Assembly (NCBI GenBank): GCA_025782575.1
Contig: JALGYY010000028.1
Span: forward strand, 1 to 64,000
Direction of reading: 5' to 3'
Source: a bacterium
GTDB taxonomy: Bacteria > Orphanbacterota > Orphanbacteria > Orphanbacterales > Orphanbacteraceae
DNA: 64,000 nucleotides
The notes under the pieces are model-generated. The model ran no database searches, was not told where the DNA came from, and saw nothing but the letters and a program-made list of their open reading frames with translations. The translations under genes and the position numbers were made by a program. Shown piece after piece: positions 44,301 through 52,922 of the stretch (positions are counted from its first letter, which is position 1; each line of letters opens with the position of its first letter).

Positions 44301-46550
44301 CTTGTAGAGCAGAAATTCCTTGTTCGGAATCGGTTGGTCATTGGCGTCCACTATTTCGAGAAATTTGCTCGGCCAGCAGCGGGAGAATTCCGATGTGCTG
44401 CCGTCGTTGTCGGTAGCGGTGGCGGTGATCAACTGATTCTCGCCGAGTGGGGCTGTGAGAGGAGTATCAAAGCTCATACAGGTAGAGCCGTTCATGTTGA
44501 CGACCGTTGACGCTATGGAGCGCTTCCCCTCGCCAAACCCGAGCGTATCGCAGTCGTTGTTAATGAACAGCTCAACCAGCCAGACAGTCTGGGGGTCTCC
44601 GAACATCGTACCCCAGACGCGGGGGTTTGAATCGGGCCCGGTGGTCGAGTCAATCACAGGATAGTTGGCAAGGCTGTTCGGCCCGGTATCAAGATCGGCC
44701 GAGTCGTTCAGCGTGACACCCTCGGGGGCGAGATCGATGCCGAGCCCGCCATTGCCGACGATCGTGTTACGCCGGATGGTGTTGCCGACTACATTGCCGG
44801 TGACGAATACGCCGGCACCCTTGTTGTACGCAATGAGATTTCGGAAAGAGAAAAACGAGTCCCCGATTCTGCTGTGGGATGAGGCGGTGATCAAAATTCC
44901 GTGGCCGCCGTTTCCCACTTCGTCGCTCGAGTCAGGGGTTGATCCGATAATCATTCTGTACACTTCTGTCGAGTCGCTGTTCTGAATCACGAGGCCGTTA
45001 CCGCTGAACCGATTGATTACGAGCCCCTCGATCCGGCAGTTGTCCGCCGTGACTATCAGGCCGTCCCCTTCAGCCAGGGATGGCTTGGCACTACCTAGCG
45101 ATGCGCCGCTTATTTCTACATGGCCCCCCGACTGGGATGTGCCGTCGATAGTCACTTCTTCTGTTATGGATGGCAGGGTGGACAACGGCGAGATCGTCGG
45201 CATTCCGGCCGAAGGGATGTTGAAGAAGATGGTGTCCAGGCCGGCGGTTGCGTTGGCGTGTTCGATGGCGGCGCGCAGTGTGCACTCCGGATCGCCGCCA
45301 CTGACTGTATTTCCGGTAGAGCATTCGCCGTCGCCCAGGTCGCTGTCCCCATCGTCACCGACAGAGTTGACGACGATGCCCCTCTTGATGACCACACGCC
45401 GATACAGGTTGTAAACGAATCCGAACTCCGACTGGGTCAGTATGTCGCCCTTGTTGTTGATGGCGATCGCCCTTCTTGAATCGAGAAAATTGCCTGTTTC
45501 ATTTTCATATTTGGGCGTCGCGATCAGGCTGTCGAGCCAGTACGTGGTGCCATCCTCCCAGAGAAAGACGCCGACCGCATCGCGGTTGATCGGATTCTCA
45601 TAGTTGCCGGCTACTTGCCCTGAGTCATTGATCGATACGGCGACGGAGCGAGACCCGTGGATTACCCGATTGAGGTCCGTGTACTGTCCATCGCGCCATA
45701 AGTATGCGTGGGGGGTGGAAAACTCACCGACAGGAACGGGAAAAAGAGCGGAGCCGACGATCCAACCGTTCGAGTTGATCGCGTGCGGGCGGCCTCCAGC
45801 TCCCCCGCTCGCTATTCCGAGTTCGGTGGGGGAGTTTCCCTGCCACATGACCTGCGTACTGCTCGGAAGCCCATCCATCGGGTCGGTGGGAGTCTGACAG
45901 AATCCCACCGCCGTACCTGCGTTATTGATTGCGTAGGCATAGCTGTCCCGGTAACCGGCAACAATTTCAAGGTGCGTGCCCGGTCCGCCGCCCGACCATT
46001 TCGCGGCACGATCGGGAGTCCAGAAGTCCGGTTGGTCGAAAAGAGGTCCCCGCCATGTACTGCGCCCCACGACCGTGCCGGTGCTGTTAACATCGAAAGC
46101 TTCACAGTTCTCGAAGCCGATCCCGTCTATGTCGCCACTGTTGATGGGGAGCAGCTGACTGACGCTCGAGCCGCTGGACAGGAATCCGATCGAGCTCAAA
46201 TCGGTTGAGGCATTCCGAGGGAACTTCGCCATCGCCCCACAGACTTGACCGGTATTGTTGAATGCGGCTGCAAAATGGACTGTCCAGCCATCGAAGCCGT
46301 CGAGCGAGTCATAGTCAAAGAAGTCGACAAATTGACTGTCGGCCGTAACGATGATCGGCGCATTGTCGTCGCTACTGCCGGGGGATGTGAGTACCCATCC
46401 CGAGTCGTTGAAATCAGAAGGATGAATACCCAGAGCGTTGATCCTGAATACCTTGTAGGCGGGTTGAGAAAAAGCAAGGGATGGTGCGAGCGTAGTTGTA
46501 CAAGCGAGAAAGGCAAGAATCTGGATGAGCTGAATTCCGGGGTGTCTCAT
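41340..46550 (-). CDS. Large secreted mosaic protein with metzincin-like site and FlgD-Ig C-terminus
   Basis: About 1,736 aa from the ATG at 46550 (the frame opens at 46667). The signal peptide is L-I-Q-I-L-A-F-L-A-C...A-F-S-Q. The first part has HAF-like repeats (A-Y-A-I-N-N-A-G-T-A-V-G, A-I-N-S-N-G-W-I-V-G). Next comes a CSLREA-like segment (C-T-L-R-A-A-I-E-H-A-N) with a right-handed beta-helix pattern. Then comes a metalloprotease region with H-E-F-G-H-L-G-M-G-F-L-D-E-Y. Ig-like segments follow, and the last ~90 residues are the FlgD-Ig sorting-like domain (N-P-F-N-A-T-T-S-I-T-F, G-V-Y-L-Y-R-I-Q-T-D-G, R-M-V-L-L-K). It is likely exported to the surface or released. The target is unknown. 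No Shine-Dalgarno precedes the start, as in some FCB bacteria. Confidence 0.8.
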   Translation of the reverse strand: MRHPGIQLIQILAFLACTTTLAPSLAFSQPAYKVFRINALGIHPSDFNDSGWVLTSPGSSDDNAPIIVTADSQFVDFFDYDSLDGFDGWTVHFAAAFNNTGQVCGAMAKFPRNASTDLSSIGFLSSGSSVSQLLPINSGDIDGIGFENCEAFDVNSTGTVVGRSTWRGPLFDQPDFWTPDRAAKWSGGGPGTHLEIVAGYRDSYAYAINNAGTAVGFCQTPTDPMDGLPSSTQVMWQGNSPTELGIASGGAGGRPHAINSNGWIVGSALFPVPVGEFSTPHAYLWRDGQYTDLNRVIHGSRSVAVSINDSGQVAGNYENPINRDAVGVFLWEDGTTYWLDSLIATPKYENETGNFLDSRRAIAINNKGDILTQSEFGFVYNLYRRVVIKRGIVVNSVGDDGDSDLGDGECSTGNTVSGGDPECTLRAAIEHANATAGLDTIFFNIPSAGMPTISPLSTLPSITEEVTIDGTSQSGGHVEISGASLGSAKPSLAEGDGLIVTADNCRIEGLVINRFSGNGLVIQNSDSTEVYRMIIGSTPDSSDEVGNGGHGILITASSHSRIGDSFFSFRNLIAYNKGAGVFVTGNVVGNTIRRNTIVGNGGLGIDLAPEGVTLNDSADLDTGPNSLANYPVIDSTTGPDSNPRVWGTMFGDPQTVWLVELFINNDCDTLGFGEGKRSIASTVVNMNGSTCMSFDTPLTAPLGENQLITATATDNDGSTSEFSRCWPSKFLEIVDANDQPIPNKEFLLYKIRNDRPTMTETLVDTIMTDAEGLAPIRGGEIVKGDSIKVYRMLHRVPTKKLHGKFGAAYSIHLDNAHFDSLLFHMNYDEFDSTQVQKIKLDHTTLAYNLFVSIEWDVSLAYLDSLKQGFRNMANYMYDVCDGQVRFDTISIVDEKADWVHADIQVLADNTYESEATRWGLLFGPPLRSAAMRTPRRWYGNSDLGRNMSVTEQPLNPAAVTNYRMLAHEFGHLGMGFLDEYQYAGFTGRCRSLMTWYGFMESYYVRTNESARRMESTTEMSWSRQYSDGSCRNSRQYDQHNASCWDFFETSEERVYDGILAPIIKPDERNLGPLVDFFEGPNQGGVAIAFDVGALVEFTGTIPAQTRKNRLAITRDFIKLKPLPGVRVRQVITSPARRYVKQGRTADDGRIVLLGVAQADILQVAGGGFFTDNKRESVGSGAEDAIWYSATLELDGGDGDLTVELNQVAGSYPLIAHADLSGAGIQLTLSGSNLFLEDPTVETNTLDGALYSDDFSSAGTVYTATISDDPDLGGFFTVWAVDDSLDPFFFDVDYTNAEFEDTITIYRITSQGGDASFSWGDLTVDRALLSSTDYPVLRSGLDAGSEHAGRSQALSVDSDSDPEEGYFVTIYYADSDVADGAGIYGNELTIRIFQWSDGTSEWEMVGGTVDTVINEVTVTAETAGLFAAFTTDADVIPPATTIGVLQNPLLPSYLDLFVLVDEPLVDLPVLTANDVGLVIESTADGTAPTYSAKYELNGAESVTLRAVTTDLALNVTEAMETFESFPAGKSGAFWNAGDGHLQLNIPKGALDRDHHLLLFTERDNGEPVYDLKPSSLRLARSAELRIDAGETAKSRLDRLVIARREPGGAWVSLPTVFDDATGMLVSEIDRLGAYQVRMGARGELPRSPLLMQNTPNPFNATTSITFALPEKQHVKLQIFNILGQRVVLLLDEPRDAGRHTVTWNGHDRNDREIVSGVYLYRIQTDGFAQTKRMVLLK

Positions 46551-46766
46551 CACGTTTAGATGTAAGCATATATGGGCCTGCTGAATCAAGCGGTATCTGG
46601 ATGCGCGGGGCGTCCAAATCGGATATGGGGGAGGTTTTTCTTTATTGTTCGACAGCACTTGTGCCAAGGACTCTGAACTCGTACAATTAAATCGCTACTT
46701 TACCACTTCGCCGCTTCGCGAAGTACGTAAGTGGCGTGTGCATCTTCTACCCGGAGGAAGCCATCC

Positions 46767-47270
46767 ATGCGAAAAGCAATCCTTGTCGCGATCCCCATCC
46801 TGATCCTTCTGATCCCTCTCGCCGCCGATGCACAGCAACAGAACGGATGTCCTTTCGGAGAGTTCACTCTCGATGGATGTGTTCTCTGTCTCCCCGGTTA
46901 CGCTCTGGTCTCGACCGGCAACACCGGTAACGGCGGAGCAGCATGTTTTACATGTGCCAAGTTTGATACGACGCAGGCTCCCCCTGCGCCCGGATCCCCG
47001 GTTGATGATTGCGGATTCCTTGTGGAAGACGGCGACCAGTGCCTGTATTTGGACTCTCAGAATTCAGGCCCCCTTCTTCTCGGAAACTATGGCGCGTTCG
47101 GTGCCGGTGATTTCGTTCACGTCGTCGGTGTGTCCGGTGGTCCGTGCGCCGATCCGTGTCTTGGCGGGTGCTTCATCGTCGGTGTTTGCGTAGACGGGAA
47201 CTCGATCGAACTCTGCACGACGGGGAGTGAGGAGGAAACCTGGGGGAGGGTGAAGACTCTCTTCAGGTAA
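46767..47270 (+). CDS. Small secreted cysteine-rich protein
   Basis: 167 aa from the ATG at 46767, which has GGAGGAAG upstream. The N-terminal signal peptide is K-A-I-L-V-A-I-P-I-L-I-L-L-I-P-L-A-A-D-A. The mature part has many Cys, spaced like small disulfide-rich modules (N-G-C-P-F-G, D-G-C-V-L-C-L-P-G-Y-A-L, C-F-T-C-A, G-G-P-C-A-D-P-C-L-G-G-C). It does not match a family I can name. The C-P-x-G-x-F and C-x-x-C-x-P-G-Y pattern is reminiscent of EGF- or TNFR-like repeats. Confidence 0.65.
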   Translation: MRKAILVAIPILILLIPLAADAQQQNGCPFGEFTLDGCVLCLPGYALVSTGNTGNGGAACFTCAKFDTTQAPPAPGSPVDDCGFLVEDGDQCLYLDSQNSGPLLLGNYGAFGAGDFVHVVGVSGGPCADPCLGGCFIVGVCVDGNSIELCTTGSEEETWGRVKTLFR

Positions 47271-47357
47271 GGTCGCCTGTCGGTGCCGGGAGATCGCCTG
47301 ATTCCGCCAAACAGACCTTCTGAACCGATAAACGTGGAATCAGGAGGTTTCCCGGCC

Positions 47358-49790
47358 ATGACGCATCATCATTCAATCGCAATCATTATTATTATTCTGA
47401 GCGCGCTCGTCACCGGATGTGGTGACGATTCCGGAGGGCTGGAGCCCGATACGAGCCCTCAGGCACTCACCGTTACCCCGGTGGCGGGCGCTCCCGGCAC
47501 TCTTCTCGAAATCGAAGGGCTCGATTCCGAGGGGCTCGATCCCTCTTCGCTCTCGATTGAAATCGGGGGACTGCCGGCGCCGGTCACGATCGGAAGCAGC
47601 GGCAATCTACTGAGCGCCGTTCCTCTGTTCTCGGATGACAAGAACAAGCAGACCGTGCCGTCCGAGCCGGTCGACGTGGTCGTCTTTGTGTCCGGTGATG
47701 TCGCGGGCGAGGCGATCGGCGCGGTGCGCGTACTCGAACTGCCGGCGGCCGATGGATCGGCTGAGATCGTATTCGATGAACTCTGTCGGATTGCGGAGAA
47801 GTTGAGTGCCGTTTCGAATCGGCTCTCTCCTGAACCGGGGACGGAAGCGCAGTATACATTTGCCGTCGATGAGGCGCTGACGGAGCTTCTCGAAGGAGAC
47901 GGCGAGCATTCTCTCCGCTCGGCGCTCGATGATCTCGCGTCGAACGATCCCGATGCACTTGCTCTCCTGGACGCTATTTTTTCTTCATCGGGAATGACCG
48001 ATCTCGCTGCCGGATATGGCGATGCGCTGGAGTCCGTGGAAGAGGGTCTGGATGAAGATCCGCCCGGCAAAACCAGCGACGTAAACATCGACGATACTGC
48101 GCTTGCGAAGAAGATGCAGTTCTATACGATCGCCAAGCTTTTCGGCGAGGAGGTTATTCATCCGACCGCCAATACGTTCGCCGAAACATTCGGGACCGCG
48201 GCCGGCGCGGCAGGCCTGATCGTCAACGTTCCCTTCGCCTCGCAGGTGAGCGCGATTGTTGCACTCATCGACTTCGTCACCAACAAGATCGCTATCGGCC
48301 TTCTTCCCGCCAAGCTGACAGGTTTTGAACTGGAGATACCTGTCACCAATCTCTCGCCGGGAGAAGAGGTGAGCGCTCTGCTTCGCATCAAGGCGAAGAA
48401 CGATCCGCCCCCGACGAGTCTCCAGGACATGGTCGGCCTCACGCTCAATCTTCTCGGGGTTGCAGGAGGAGGGCAGGCGGAATCGTTCAAGGAAGTCCTC
48501 GAGAACACGGCGGCATTTTTCCTGGCCACTATGCAGCAAGGGCTTGCCAGCTATTCCGAGCAGAACGAGGGACTCAATCTGGACACCAACCTTTTTACAA
48601 TTGTATCGAACATGGAATGGGAGGCGCTCGTCGACAATCCCAAGCTCGTTGACCTCATCTCCTTTTCCCCTGAAATCGTTTACGCGCTGACCGATGAGGT
48701 CGACTGGAAGACAGCCGACAATCAGATCGGCTCCGCGTCGATCTGGGCGAAGACTGCCGGGAACGACGCGTTTCTGCTGACTCTTCCGCCCGGGTTCATT
48801 TACGGGGCCGGCGCATTCGGTGAGTCTGTCCTCGCCACACCGACGAAGCAGGTGACGGTCTCGTCCGAACTGCTGCTGGAACTCGATTTCGCTCCCACGA
48901 TTGAGGAAACGGGTATCAATGCGCTCGAGGCGCGGGCCGGCTATGAGGGCACGGACGGCAATACCATATGGACGCCCGGCATCGACATTCATCTCAGTCT
49001 TGATGGCGGAACTGCTCAGGAGGAGACCGGCGTTACAGATGAAGACGGTCAGTTCATCACTCTCATCCAGCACCAGATCGGATTTAACCAGGTAATTGTG
49101 TCCGTGACGGCGAGTGACCAGTTCGGGCAGCAGGTAGTCAAGAGCGTAACAGCAACACTCGGTGTGGGTGGGTACGTAACCATCGTGCGGGGTCGGGTTC
49201 AGATGGCCGGGAGCGTATCGATGACCGTGGGTGAATACGGCCCCGGGTACGCTCCCGAAAGCACGAGCGATAACGGTATTGAGGACCATATGATCGAAGA
49301 GCCCGGTAGCCATATCTATTCGATCGCTCTCCAGCGATCGCTCAGCCATGCACCGACGGGCGAAAGCGCGAACGCAAGCACGAACGCCGCTTTCGATCTC
49401 CATATCTCAGAAGGGGGAGGCCCGGGTATGACAATCAACGGGAACGCCGATCTCAGTTCGTCTGCCACCTTTTCCGGGAGCTCTGACGGGGGTGCCGGCG
49501 GGAACTCCAACGTCAATATGTACGTGAACTTCCAGATCCACGACGCGCCGCTCTCTTATGCGTTCACCGGGAGCTTTAACGGGAGCCCCCGGCTTGTCGA
49601 TCTCTTCGGCGAGTTCTATCATGCAACATTGACGGACGGCGAAATACCCGGCTCCGTGACCTTAAGCGGGTCTCTCTCACCTGGCGAGTATCAGTTGCGG
49701 ATCGGTCAGGTTTCGGCGAGCGCAAGCGATCCGGGCGGGTCATCGTCGGCAGAAACAGACTGGAACTTCTCGTTGCAGCTGGGCGAGTGA
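47358..49790 (+). CDS. Secreted lipoprotein with IPT/TIG-like N-terminal domain
   Basis: 810 aa from the ATG at 47358 with GGAGG upstream. The lipoprotein signal is H-S-I-A-I-I-I-I-I-L-S-A-L-V-T-G-C, with the Cys at residue 21. The first ~100 mature residues look like an IPT/TIG fold (L-T-V-T-P-V-A-G-A-P-G-T-L-L-E-I). The rest is long and alternates helices and beta-rich Ser/Gly stretches near the C-terminus (G-S-S-D-G-G-A-G-G-N-S-N-V). No catalytic motif is visible. It is probably on the outer membrane or periplasmic side. It lies downstream of the Cys-rich protein and upstream of the selenoprotein, on the same strand. Confidence 0.75.
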   Translation: MTHHHSIAIIIIILSALVTGCGDDSGGLEPDTSPQALTVTPVAGAPGTLLEIEGLDSEGLDPSSLSIEIGGLPAPVTIGSSGNLLSAVPLFSDDKNKQTVPSEPVDVVVFVSGDVAGEAIGAVRVLELPAADGSAEIVFDELCRIAEKLSAVSNRLSPEPGTEAQYTFAVDEALTELLEGDGEHSLRSALDDLASNDPDALALLDAIFSSSGMTDLAAGYGDALESVEEGLDEDPPGKTSDVNIDDTALAKKMQFYTIAKLFGEEVIHPTANTFAETFGTAAGAAGLIVNVPFASQVSAIVALIDFVTNKIAIGLLPAKLTGFELEIPVTNLSPGEEVSALLRIKAKNDPPPTSLQDMVGLTLNLLGVAGGGQAESFKEVLENTAAFFLATMQQGLASYSEQNEGLNLDTNLFTIVSNMEWEALVDNPKLVDLISFSPEIVYALTDEVDWKTADNQIGSASIWAKTAGNDAFLLTLPPGFIYGAGAFGESVLATPTKQVTVSSELLLELDFAPTIEETGINALEARAGYEGTDGNTIWTPGIDIHLSLDGGTAQEETGVTDEDGQFITLIQHQIGFNQVIVSVTASDQFGQQVVKSVTATLGVGGYVTIVRGRVQMAGSVSMTVGEYGPGYAPESTSDNGIEDHMIEEPGSHIYSIALQRSLSHAPTGESANASTNAAFDLHISEGGGPGMTINGNADLSSSATFSGSSDGGAGGNSNVNMYVNFQIHDAPLSYAFTGSFNGSPRLVDLFGEFYHATLTDGEIPGSVTLSGSLSPGEYQLRIGQVSASASDPGGSSSAETDWNFSLQLGE

Positions 49791-49870
49791 CGTGGGATTC
49801 CGATAGTGATATATTTCGGTGTCGTACCCGGAGTAACCGGATAACCACGCCGAATATCGGGAGTCCGGAA

Positions 49871-51883
49871 TTGAATAGAGAGATTACCGCCCCATCGGTT
49901 TTGCTGTTGCTTCTTCTTGTCGTTGTGATGAGCGCCGGTGGGTGCTTTCGGAATGGAGAGGGTCCGTCGGACGGGAGCGATCGGCCGCCGAACTTTTCCT
50001 GGCTTTACGATCTCGATGAGGCGCGCGAGCTCGCCGCCGCCGAAGACAAACCACTGCTTGTCGTCTTTCGATGTGAGCCGTGAATTGATTGCAGGCTGTT
50101 TGACGGGCAGGTTGTCCGTCCTCCGAAAGAATTCATTGTCGCCGCTGAGAACTATGTGTGTGTGCGGATCACCAACGTCAATGACTACGATCTGAATCTC
50201 TATACGTTTGATTACGATCTCACCATGGCCATTCTTCTCGCCAACGCCGACGGCACGGTCTATCACCGCTATGCCGGTCGCGATGAAGTGTCGCCCATGA
50301 ACATGGAAACGCTGATCGAGGTCATGAACGAGGGGTTGGCGACTCACCTGGCGTATCTGGAAAGACCGGCTCCTCCGGAAGTGCTTCCGCCGCTCAGGGT
50401 GAGCGCCTTGGTTGAAGATTTGCTGAAGGGTCGGTCGAACCCGGTTTACGGATGTTATCACTGTCATTATGTGCGCGAGGCGAAACAGTATCAGGCAGTG
50501 AAGTCGCGCGCCTGGACTCCTGATCGGTTCTGGATCTGGCCGACAACAAAACGACTCGGTCTCGTGATGAATCAGAAGAAGCAGTATCTGGTCGATCGGG
50601 TCATCCCGGAATCGCCCGCCCTGGTGTCGGGAATCAGTGAAGGGGACGAGCTGCAGACTCTTGCCGGCAGGCGAGTCCTGACCAAGTATGACGTTCAGGC
50701 GGTTTTGGAAGAGAGCTCGACGTCAGACACTTCTCTTGGGTTTACCCTGCTGCGGATGGGCAATGTCGTCAGCGGGACACTGGATCTGGCGGACGGTTGG
50801 AAAGTTGGCGATCCGGAAGACTATCGATGGAGAGTGGGGAACGTTTACACGGAGCATATGCGCAGTTTTCTGCCGACTCCCGGTTTTATCGGAAAGATCC
50901 CCACGAGAGAGAAGCTCGATGATTGGGGCCTTGCTGGTGGGAGCTTTGCGCTCGAAGTGAGCCTTCTGAACTATGGCACTCACCTGGCGGGAATCCGTAT
51001 GGGTGACATCATCACAGGGGCGGGCGGCAAGTCGGACTTCCGAAATTCTCGGGATTTCTATCACTGGTGCGAGATGATGCGCCGCTCCAACAGAGACCTG
51101 ACCATGGAGCTGGTAAGACAAGGCTCCCCGATGAAACTGGTGATCAGTTCGAATCACTTGAATTACGCGAACGTCGAAGAGTCGCCTGAGGTGATGCTCG
51201 GTTTCACGCCGCAGGAACTGGGCGGGGGGGGTGGGATGCGTGTCGGGCTAGTTGTCGATGGGAGCAGCGCCGAAAGAGCCGGTCTTAAGCATGGGGATTT
51301 TCTCGATTTCGTGGATGGAGAGAGGCTCGACACGTCAGAAGATATGAAGGGGATTCTCGCCGGGAAAATGCCGGGCGACATGCTGACCGTAAAAGTGCGG
51401 CGCGCCAAAGAAGACCTTCTCTTCGCTTATGTTCTGGTCGACAAAGAGGGGAAGAAGAGTTCGCTTGCGAAGCTGAGCCGAAAAGTGGTGGAGGCGGGGC
51501 AGGAGATCGACTGCGATGTCCTTATCAAGCTACCGGAAAACAAGCATATTTACAGCGTCAACAAAGAGGGTTTCGGCGTGCAGACGCGACTGGATTTCAG
51601 GGGGAGCGGCTACAAGCTTCTCGGGCCGGTAGTTGAGCCCGAGGCCAGAAGGATCGTGCAAGCAGGTTATGAGGATATGTGGGTTCTCGGCGGGGAAGTG
51701 CGCCTGACTCAGAGGATCGAGGTGACCGATGCCGGTAAATTTCGCCTGCTGGTAAGAGCATATGCACAGGTTTGCGACGAACATAACTGTCATGAGTTTC
51801 GGGCGATTGTGGTCAACAAAGGGCTAGGCAAAGATTTCTCGGAGTTCCGCGGCCGCTTCGAATCCGAACCGGAAGTGAATTGA
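49871..51883 (+). CDS. Trx7/PDZ-type selenoprotein lipoprotein (in-frame TGA as Sec)
   Basis: 670 aa when TGA 50081-50083 is read as selenocysteine 71. The TTG at 49871 has GGGAG seven bases upstream and begins a lipoprotein signal (L-L-L-L-L-L-V-V-V-M-S-A-G-G-C). The thioredoxin-like domain reads P-L-L-V-V-F-R-C-E-P-U-I-D-C-R-L-F, so U71 forms a U-x-x-C redox pair with C74. The frame is continuous on both sides of the TGA. Later features are C-Y-H-C-H at 195-199 (a CxxCH heme-c site), three PDZ-like domains, and a C-terminal domain like the DsbD N-terminus with C-D-E-H-N-C. This matches the family known as Trx7/PDZ domain-containing (seleno)protein. A nonsense mutation of TGC/TGT would look similar, but the hairpin at 50102-50120 favours selenocysteine. 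Periplasmic redox function inferred. Confidence 0.82.
50102..50120 (+). promoter_or_regulatory. SECIS-like hairpin downstream of the TGA
   Basis: A 7-base-pair stem (GACGGGC, 50102-50108; GTCCGTC is 50114-50120 read with one G-U pair) closes a five-base loop AGGTT. The loop's GGT resembles the apical loop of the E. coli fdhF SECIS. It begins 18 bases after the TGA and its loop GG lies about 26 bases after it, inside the window expected for bacterial SECIS elements. Confidence 0.75.
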
Positions 51884-51895
51884 GGAGTTCTCGAG

Positions 51896-51920
51896 TTCTG
51901 GGGACACAATACGGAACTCG
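51896..51920 (-). repeat. REP element copy 4, left side of the transposase
   Basis: TTCTGGGGACACAATACGGA followed by ACTCG; it lies 12 bases after the selenoprotein stop and about 40 bases before the transposase gene end. Inverted relative to copy 1. Confidence 0.85.
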
Positions 51921-51959
51921 GTCTCTTGCAGCAAGGCTTCGCGGATTCCGGGTAGTTTT

Positions 51960-52625
51960 TTAGATTTTCTTCTTTGGCTTTGGGCCGGGTTTTTGAGGGC
52001 GTAGAGTTCGACGAAGTCGGTCTTCCAGCCGATCGATGAAGTCCTTGTCACCGAGAGGCCTACCGGTTCGAATATGAGATCGGATTTTCTCAACAAGCTC
52101 GTCCTGGTTTCCACCGTGGATGAATTGTTTCCAGTCGGGAACCATCTCCAAAAGGGGCCGGGCTTTGACGAGCGCATCGTCTTGACCTAGCAGGTGCGCT
52201 GTTGCACTACTCCACGGATAGTCTTCCGGTCGCGCGCAGAGACCAGCCTGAACCGGGTTTCGTTCAACATATCTAGCACAGGCGAGTAGATAAGTCTCAT
52301 TCATGGGGAAGGAGGCGAAGCGTCCCTGCCAAAGGTATCCGCGCCAATCTTCTCTAAAGTTAATGAGGCGGGTGTATTTCCGGTGGGCTTCGCCGAAAGC
52401 TTTTCGGAGCGAATCAGGTGTCTCGGGAACGGCGATGTGGTGGGCATGATTGGGCATCAGGCAGTAAGCCCAGATCTCGACTCCTGATCGTTCACACGAT
52501 TCTGCGAGGAGTTCGCGATAGAGGTTGTAATCGCTGGTGCAGAAGAAGGTCTTCTGCTTTCGGTTCCCCCGTTGAGTAATGTGGTGGGGGATATTGGGGA
52601 TGACGGCTCTCGGTATTCGGGGCAT
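51960..52625 (-). mobile_element. REP-associated tyrosine transposase (RAYT, Y1_Tnp family)
   Basis: 221 aa. P-H-H-I-T-Q-R-G-N-R, C-L-M-P-N-H-A-H-H-I (HUH-type metal motif H-x-H), W-Q-G-R-F-A-S-F and the likely nucleophile region A-R-Y-V-E-R-N-P are the signatures of the IS200-like single-strand transposases associated with REP sequences. The basic tail K-P-G-P-K-P-K-K-K-I is common. GTATTGTGTCCCC-type REPs flank the gene on both sides (51896-51920 and 52808-52921), so it probably acts on them. It is not an IS element with its own left and right ends; in this family the enzyme is domesticated to process REPs. Confidence 0.92.
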
Positions 52626-52807
52626 GGCTATCCTCTCTAGATGAACAGGAGGGCAAGTTCCGTGCTCTATCGGTGGATCAGTTCGTTGGTGGAGAATCGC
52701 CGACAGGGCGTCAATTTGTAGACGCGAGTCGCTGTGGTGGTATGGGAGCTGTCAACATCGTGGTCATGAGAGCGATTCGGCGTGGTCGTTTTGAAAGCTC
52801 ACAGGGA

Positions 52808-52921
52808 GTTCTGGGGACACAATACGCAACTCGCAGCTTCACAGGCGCCTGGAATTAAGTACTGTGTCCCCGGAACTCCTGATTAAGCTGGATTTGAATT
52901 AAGTATTGTGTCCCCGGAATT
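52808..52921. repeat. Cluster of three REP elements (copies 5-7)
   Basis: Copy 5 (GTTCTGGGGACACAATACGC, 52808-52827) is followed by copy 6 (GAATTAAGTACTGTGTCCCC, 52852-52871) in inverted orientation, making a hairpin unit, and copy 7 (GAATTAAGTATTGTGTCCCC, 52896-52915). Copy 6 differs from the consensus by one base. The cluster lies between the transposase start and the end of the kinase gene. Confidence 0.9.
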
Positions 52922-52922
52922 A

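Noticed and set aside
47985-49403. Long minus-strand frame inside the lipoprotein gene
   Set aside because: Shadow of the plus-strand lipoprotein with a clear signal, GGAGG and TIG-like start; the antisense translation has no domain features.
49787-50083. Separate small gene ending at the TGA upstream of a 575-aa gene
   Set aside because: Both pieces are in the same frame and form one thioredoxin-like domain across the TGA, so they are treated as one selenoprotein gene.
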